Shown: positions 61,007 to 64,000 of the stretch, piece after piece
Layout of the letters: each line of letters starts with the position of its first letter
Numbering within the stretch: position 1 is the first letter of the stretch
Assembly (NCBI GenBank): GCA_002382735.1
Contig: DFZN01000031.1
Span: 1 to 64,000, forward strand
Length of the DNA: 64,000 nucleotides
Direction of reading: 5' to 3'
Origin: a bacterium UBP11_UBA4055
GTDB taxonomy: Bacteria; UBA4055
Program-made: the position numbers and the translations under genes
The notes under the pieces: generated by a model
The model's input: the letters and a program-made list of their open reading frames with translations, nothing else
What the model was told of the DNA's origin: nothing
Database searches by the model: none

Positions 61007-62416
61007 CTAATTGTTTGTTAGTTTGACCCCATATTTCTTAAAAAGTTCATTCTTATGCCTATCCGTGAACTCCTCTTTTTTCAATGAAATTAGTCTTCTC
61101 TTGACGATCTCTTCGACATATTCGAATTTGTAAAGCATCGGTTCCTGAACCTGAGTTACTTTTATAACTGAGATCGCTTTCTGCTGAATTATCAGGTCTG
61201 AAATATCTCCTTCTTTCATTTTTGAAGCGGTCTTACCTATCATCGCATAATCATCCTCAAAAATGAAACCCAGTTCCCCATCCTTCGAATAAGGTCTTGG
61301 ATAGAACTTGGCATATTTTTCGAATTCTTCCCCTGAAAGTATTTTCTGTCTTATGTTTTCGAGTTCGATGGCCACATTGATTTTATTGTTCTCATCAATA
61401 TCGTCTTCGTTATTGTATTCTTTGAATATCTCGAACACCCACATTTTCCTTCTGCTCCAGAGAGTACGGTCATCTTTGTTCTCGATGTAGTAGTCGATCA
61501 TTTCTTCTTTAGTAGGTACAAATTTTTCGCCGGAATAAATTACATCCCGATATATTCTGGAAGCCAGATACTTCATCTGGTCATGAGTTTCATTTACAAC
61601 ATCTTCTCTTTTGAAATAACCTTTTTTTTCGGCTTCAGACGAAAGGATCGAATTTATTATTGATCCGTCAACAAGCCTTTTCAGAATTTTCGGGTTTGAG
61701 AGGTCCTTCATACGCCATGGCTTAACACCTTTCAAAGGTTCCAGCAGTTTGCTTGCGTAGATTTTCTCTTCATTCCATGTGATGAGGACTTCATTTGGCA
61801 TATTCTTTTTTAACTCTCTGCTGAATTCTTCCGTATTATCCGTCTTGATCGAGGCTATCTTCCTAAAGATATCTTCATTATAAACTACATTGTAAGCTGA
61901 GCTTAGACTGTCGATATATTTGTCGAGGTAACTTCTTATCTCCTGATACTTCTCTTTCTTGATCAGGTCGGATATTTCAGCTTTATTCTCAGAAAGGTCA
62001 AGTTCTTTTATTTTTTCCTTATTCTGAGAACAGTAATCTTCAATCTTTCCCTGAGAAAGGTATCTGTCTAAGATCAGGTCATCCTTCAGTTTTATGGCCG
62101 CGTTCTTTTTCAATAAAGCTTCATAGTTCTTTCTGTATTCGCCTGTATTCAATACACTTGGTATATCAGCCTCCCTCTGAAGCAGCAGCTCATAAACATG
62201 ATCTTCTATTATCTTTGATCTCTCTGCATGAGTCATTATCTTCCTGTCTCTGACGGACGCGGGATATCCGAAAACCTGAAACTCGGTAACTGAATCATCA
62301 CCGATTTTTGCTACTTCGATATTGTCAGTGAAAGGCGTCAGAACTCCATCTTGAGAATAAATTTCAGGAACAAAAAGAAATAGCAATACTGATATACAAA
62401 ATACAGTTTTTCTCAT
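61007..62416 (-). CDS. Second PpiC/SurA-like exported foldase
   Basis: A 469-residue protein with a signal peptide (about 1-21, SVLLFLFVPEIYS). The N-terminal region (DNIEVAKIGDDSVTEFQVFG) and helical core resemble SurA-type chaperones. A single parvulin-like domain is at about 320-410: WVFEIFKEYNNED, FEKYAKFYPRPYSKDGELGF, EGDISDLIIQQKAISVIKVT. It is divergent from the typical HILV start and may be inactive as an isomerase. It shares one base (TAATG) with the upstream foldase gene, so the three form one operon. Confidence 0.8.
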   Translation of the reverse strand: MRKTVFCISVLLFLFVPEIYSQDGVLTPFTDNIEVAKIGDDSVTEFQVFGYPASVRDRKIMTHAERSKIIEDHVYELLLQREADIPSVLNTGEYRKNYEALLKKNAAIKLKDDLILDRYLSQGKIEDYCSQNKEKIKELDLSENKAEISDLIKKEKYQEIRSYLDKYIDSLSSAYNVVYNEDIFRKIASIKTDNTEEFSRELKKNMPNEVLITWNEEKIYASKLLEPLKGVKPWRMKDLSNPKILKRLVDGSIINSILSSEAEKKGYFKREDVVNETHDQMKYLASRIYRDVIYSGEKFVPTKEEMIDYYIENKDDRTLWSRRKMWVFEIFKEYNNEDDIDENNKINVAIELENIRQKILSGEEFEKYAKFYPRPYSKDGELGFIFEDDYAMIGKTASKMKEGDISDLIIQQKAISVIKVTQVQEPMLYKFEYVEEIVKRRLISLKKEEFTDRHKNELFKKYGVKLTNN

Positions 62417-63885
62417 TATTTCCTGTCATCCTTGACATTTGCGAATGTCTGTTCGATAAGCGGATAATTTATTTTGACCTCATAGTCCTTGAACATACTG
62501 CTTTCCCAATCCTTTAGTTTCTGACCGAATGTTTTGGACTTCAATGAATTTGTGATGCTGGCTTTTACTTTTAACAGCTCTTTGTATGTGCCGTCACCTT
62601 CTTTGAACATGTTCTCTTTATTTTCTTCATAAAAATTCATTATCTCTTCTTCGGTAGGCATTTCGATCCTGTCTCTTACGAATTTCCTTATAAGCTTATC
62701 TTTGTAAGTACCGTACATCGTTGATCTTGCTTCATCAATAAATTCTTTTCTTTTTGTGTAACCCAGATCGTCAGAATATTTTTCAAAAAGAGAATTTCTA
62801 AATCTCTCTATAACATACATTTTTATATCATTATAGCCTTTCAGCTCAGGCCTTTTATCTTTCGGGAATGTTTTCAAAGCCGTAATAACTCCGGCTGCAT
62901 CAATCACTTTTTCTCCAAAAACAGAAAGCACGGCGGACCTTTCATCATCAGTAAAAAGATCAAGATAATCTTTCTCGCTTTCCGAATTTCTTCTGTGCTC
63001 ATTTAGGCGTTTAATAAAGGTCTTTACTTCCGAAGAATCGATCCTGACTTCATACTTTTCTAACAGACCTTCAATAAGCTTGAGGTATTCATCATTGAAC
63101 TTAGCCGAATATTTCTTGTCAAGTTCCGGTATGATCTTATTCCTTTCTGAATCATAATCTTTCAGCTCTTTATTTTCTTTCAGATCGGAGAGCAGTATGA
63201 TGTGATACCCGTATATACTTTTAAAAGGCGCGGAAATATCACCTTTTTGCATACCTGTGACCTGTTCCTCGAATTCCTTGACCATTTCAAACGGGAATAC
63301 CCATCCCAGTTCTCCGCCGTTAACACCTGTACGGATATCGTCAGATTTTGATTTAGCCAGATCTTCAAATTTTTCACCTGAGATCACCCTCTGATATACA
63401 GAATCGATCTTTTCTTTTGCTTTGGCTTCGCCGTGCTTATTTGTGTCTATGAGTATATGTTTAGGAAAATATTTCACCTTTTTCTGTTCGAAGACCCTTT
63501 TGATATCTCCTTCAGTATATATTTTGCTTCTTAAACTGTCGTGTATCAGTCCCTGTATTATGGATATGTTGTATAATTTCTTCCTGTATTCATTCCTGAC
63601 TTCCTGAAGAGTATCGATCTGATTTTTTTCGGCAAGATCAAAAATTATGTCCCTGTAAATCATCTCTTTTAAAAATTCTCTTCTGTCTTCGAAAGAACTT
63701 TCGGATGCTTTTGACTGATCGTTACCGAATCTTTCTTTCAGCATGGATGTCTCGAACTCTGAAAAAGATATTTTTCCAAGAACGGATTCTGCCAATGGAA
63801 GATCTTTCAGCTGCTCTCTGCAGGAAAACAAAATAGATGCAACCGCTATTATAAAAACTATCTTTCCAAATATTCTTGCCGACAC
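62416..63885 (-). CDS. PrsA/PpiC-like lipoprotein foldase
   Basis: A 489-residue lipoprotein starting at GTG 63885 with GGGGG 5 bases upstream. The signal ends with lipobox ILFSC (Cys22). A parvulin domain lies at about 140-240: KYFPKHILIDTNKHGEAKAK, SDDIRTGVNGGELGWVFPFE and KSIYGYHIILLSDLKENKEL. Helical regions flank it, the C-terminal one with TPTEEEIMNFYEEN-like sequence (MPTEEEIMNFYEE). It probably folds exported proteins at the membrane. First gene of the foldase operon, driven by the promoter at 63928-63956. Confidence 0.87.
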   Translation of the reverse strand: MSARIFGKIVFIIAVASILFSCREQLKDLPLAESVLGKISFSEFETSMLKERFGNDQSKASESSFEDRREFLKEMIYRDIIFDLAEKNQIDTLQEVRNEYRKKLYNISIIQGLIHDSLRSKIYTEGDIKRVFEQKKVKYFPKHILIDTNKHGEAKAKEKIDSVYQRVISGEKFEDLAKSKSDDIRTGVNGGELGWVFPFEMVKEFEEQVTGMQKGDISAPFKSIYGYHIILLSDLKENKELKDYDSERNKIIPELDKKYSAKFNDEYLKLIEGLLEKYEVRIDSSEVKTFIKRLNEHRRNSESEKDYLDLFTDDERSAVLSVFGEKVIDAAGVITALKTFPKDKRPELKGYNDIKMYVIERFRNSLFEKYSDDLGYTKRKEFIDEARSTMYGTYKDKLIRKFVRDRIEMPTEEEIMNFYEENKENMFKEGDGTYKELLKVKASITNSLKSKTFGQKLKDWESSMFKDYEVKINYPLIEQTFANVKDDRK

Positions 63886-63927
63886 TTTTACCCCCGCTTT
63901 TGATTTTACATTTTCATTAATCGCGAT

Positions 63928-63956
63928 AATATAGTCTTTGGTTATACAAATATCAA
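63928..63956 (-). promoter_or_regulatory. Promoter for the foldase/BamD operon
   Basis: On the minus strand TTGATA (63956-63951), 17-base spacer, TATATT (63933-63928). The predicted start near 63921 leaves about 36 bases before GTG 63885. Up to eight genes downstream are tightly spaced. Confidence 0.75.
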
Positions 63957-64000
63957 CAAAAAAAGTTGCCTGTGTTGATTATTTTAAAGTCAAAGTCCTG

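Overview
The window reads as a contiguous chromosomal segment from a diderm (Gram-negative) bacterium, moderately AT-rich and tightly packed. Kdo-lipid A enzymes (kdsD, waaA), an Omp85 protein, a BamD-like lipoprotein and three SurA/PpiC-type foldases show an outer membrane. A FISUMP-domain lipoprotein, surface proteins with Ig/PKD or fibronectin-like folds, a K+-dependent-type membrane pyrophosphatase, a bacterial Rsm22/METTL17 homologue and alpha2-type GlyRS suggest an uncultured lineage near the Fibrobacterota/FCB assemblage. That placement is inference; no rRNA is present. Promoters are sigma70-like (TTGAcW, 17-bp spacer, TATaTT), not the Bacteroidota type. TTG and GTG starts are common.

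Layout. 1-7.1 kb is an accessory surface region. It holds a truncated lipoprotein with an octamer tandem repeat upstream, an unknown gene fused to a TetR remnant, a PflA-like radical SAM enzyme, a probably frameshifted beta-propeller gene, a barrel-like protein and a FISUMP lipoprotein. 7.1-13.4 kb (minus) is the operon holB-ricT-(PLD-like)-alaS. 13.5-16.3 kb has an aminotransferase and then a decayed patch: an activase remnant, a HEPN/MNT pair, a transposase remnant and a chimeric cyclophilin pseudogene. 16.4-19.8 kb (plus) holds a DEAD-box helicase, PAP2 phosphatase, DgkA-like kinase and SagB-like oxidoreductase. 19.8-32.3 kb (minus) is a seven-gene operon, kdsD-mutS-pyrG-folC-rho-yfhO-hppA, with a clear promoter and terminator.

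32.4-36.1 kb has the Rsm22-like gene converging on an Omp85/glycosyltransferase pair. An initiator tRNA-Met follows, then a YgiQ homologue lacking two of the three radical-SAM cysteines. 38.2-49.9 kb (plus) is one long transcription unit: waaA, a histidine kinase, lon, engB, a ferredoxin, glmS, an LpoA-like protein, glyS and a DUF2062 protein. 49.9-53.9 kb (minus) is ruvB-queA-(SUMF1-like)-trmB. 54.0-63.9 kb (minus) is an envelope-biogenesis cluster: three periplasmic foldases, a large beta-propeller/coiled-coil protein, a BamD-like lipoprotein, nadD and a coiled-coil membrane protein.

Together the genes supply Kdo-LPS (KdsD makes the sugar phosphate, CTP synthase the nucleotide donor, WaaA transfers Kdo), outer-membrane protein folding and insertion, translation (alaS, glyS, trmB, queA, tRNA-fMet) and DNA maintenance (mutS, ruvB, holB). 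No single large new system stands out. The strongest unusual signals are the YgiQ homologue without its cluster motif, the foldase/BamD/coiled-coil cluster, the octamer repeat upstream of a surface lipoprotein, and a hairpin that could act both as terminator and as ribosome-site mask.
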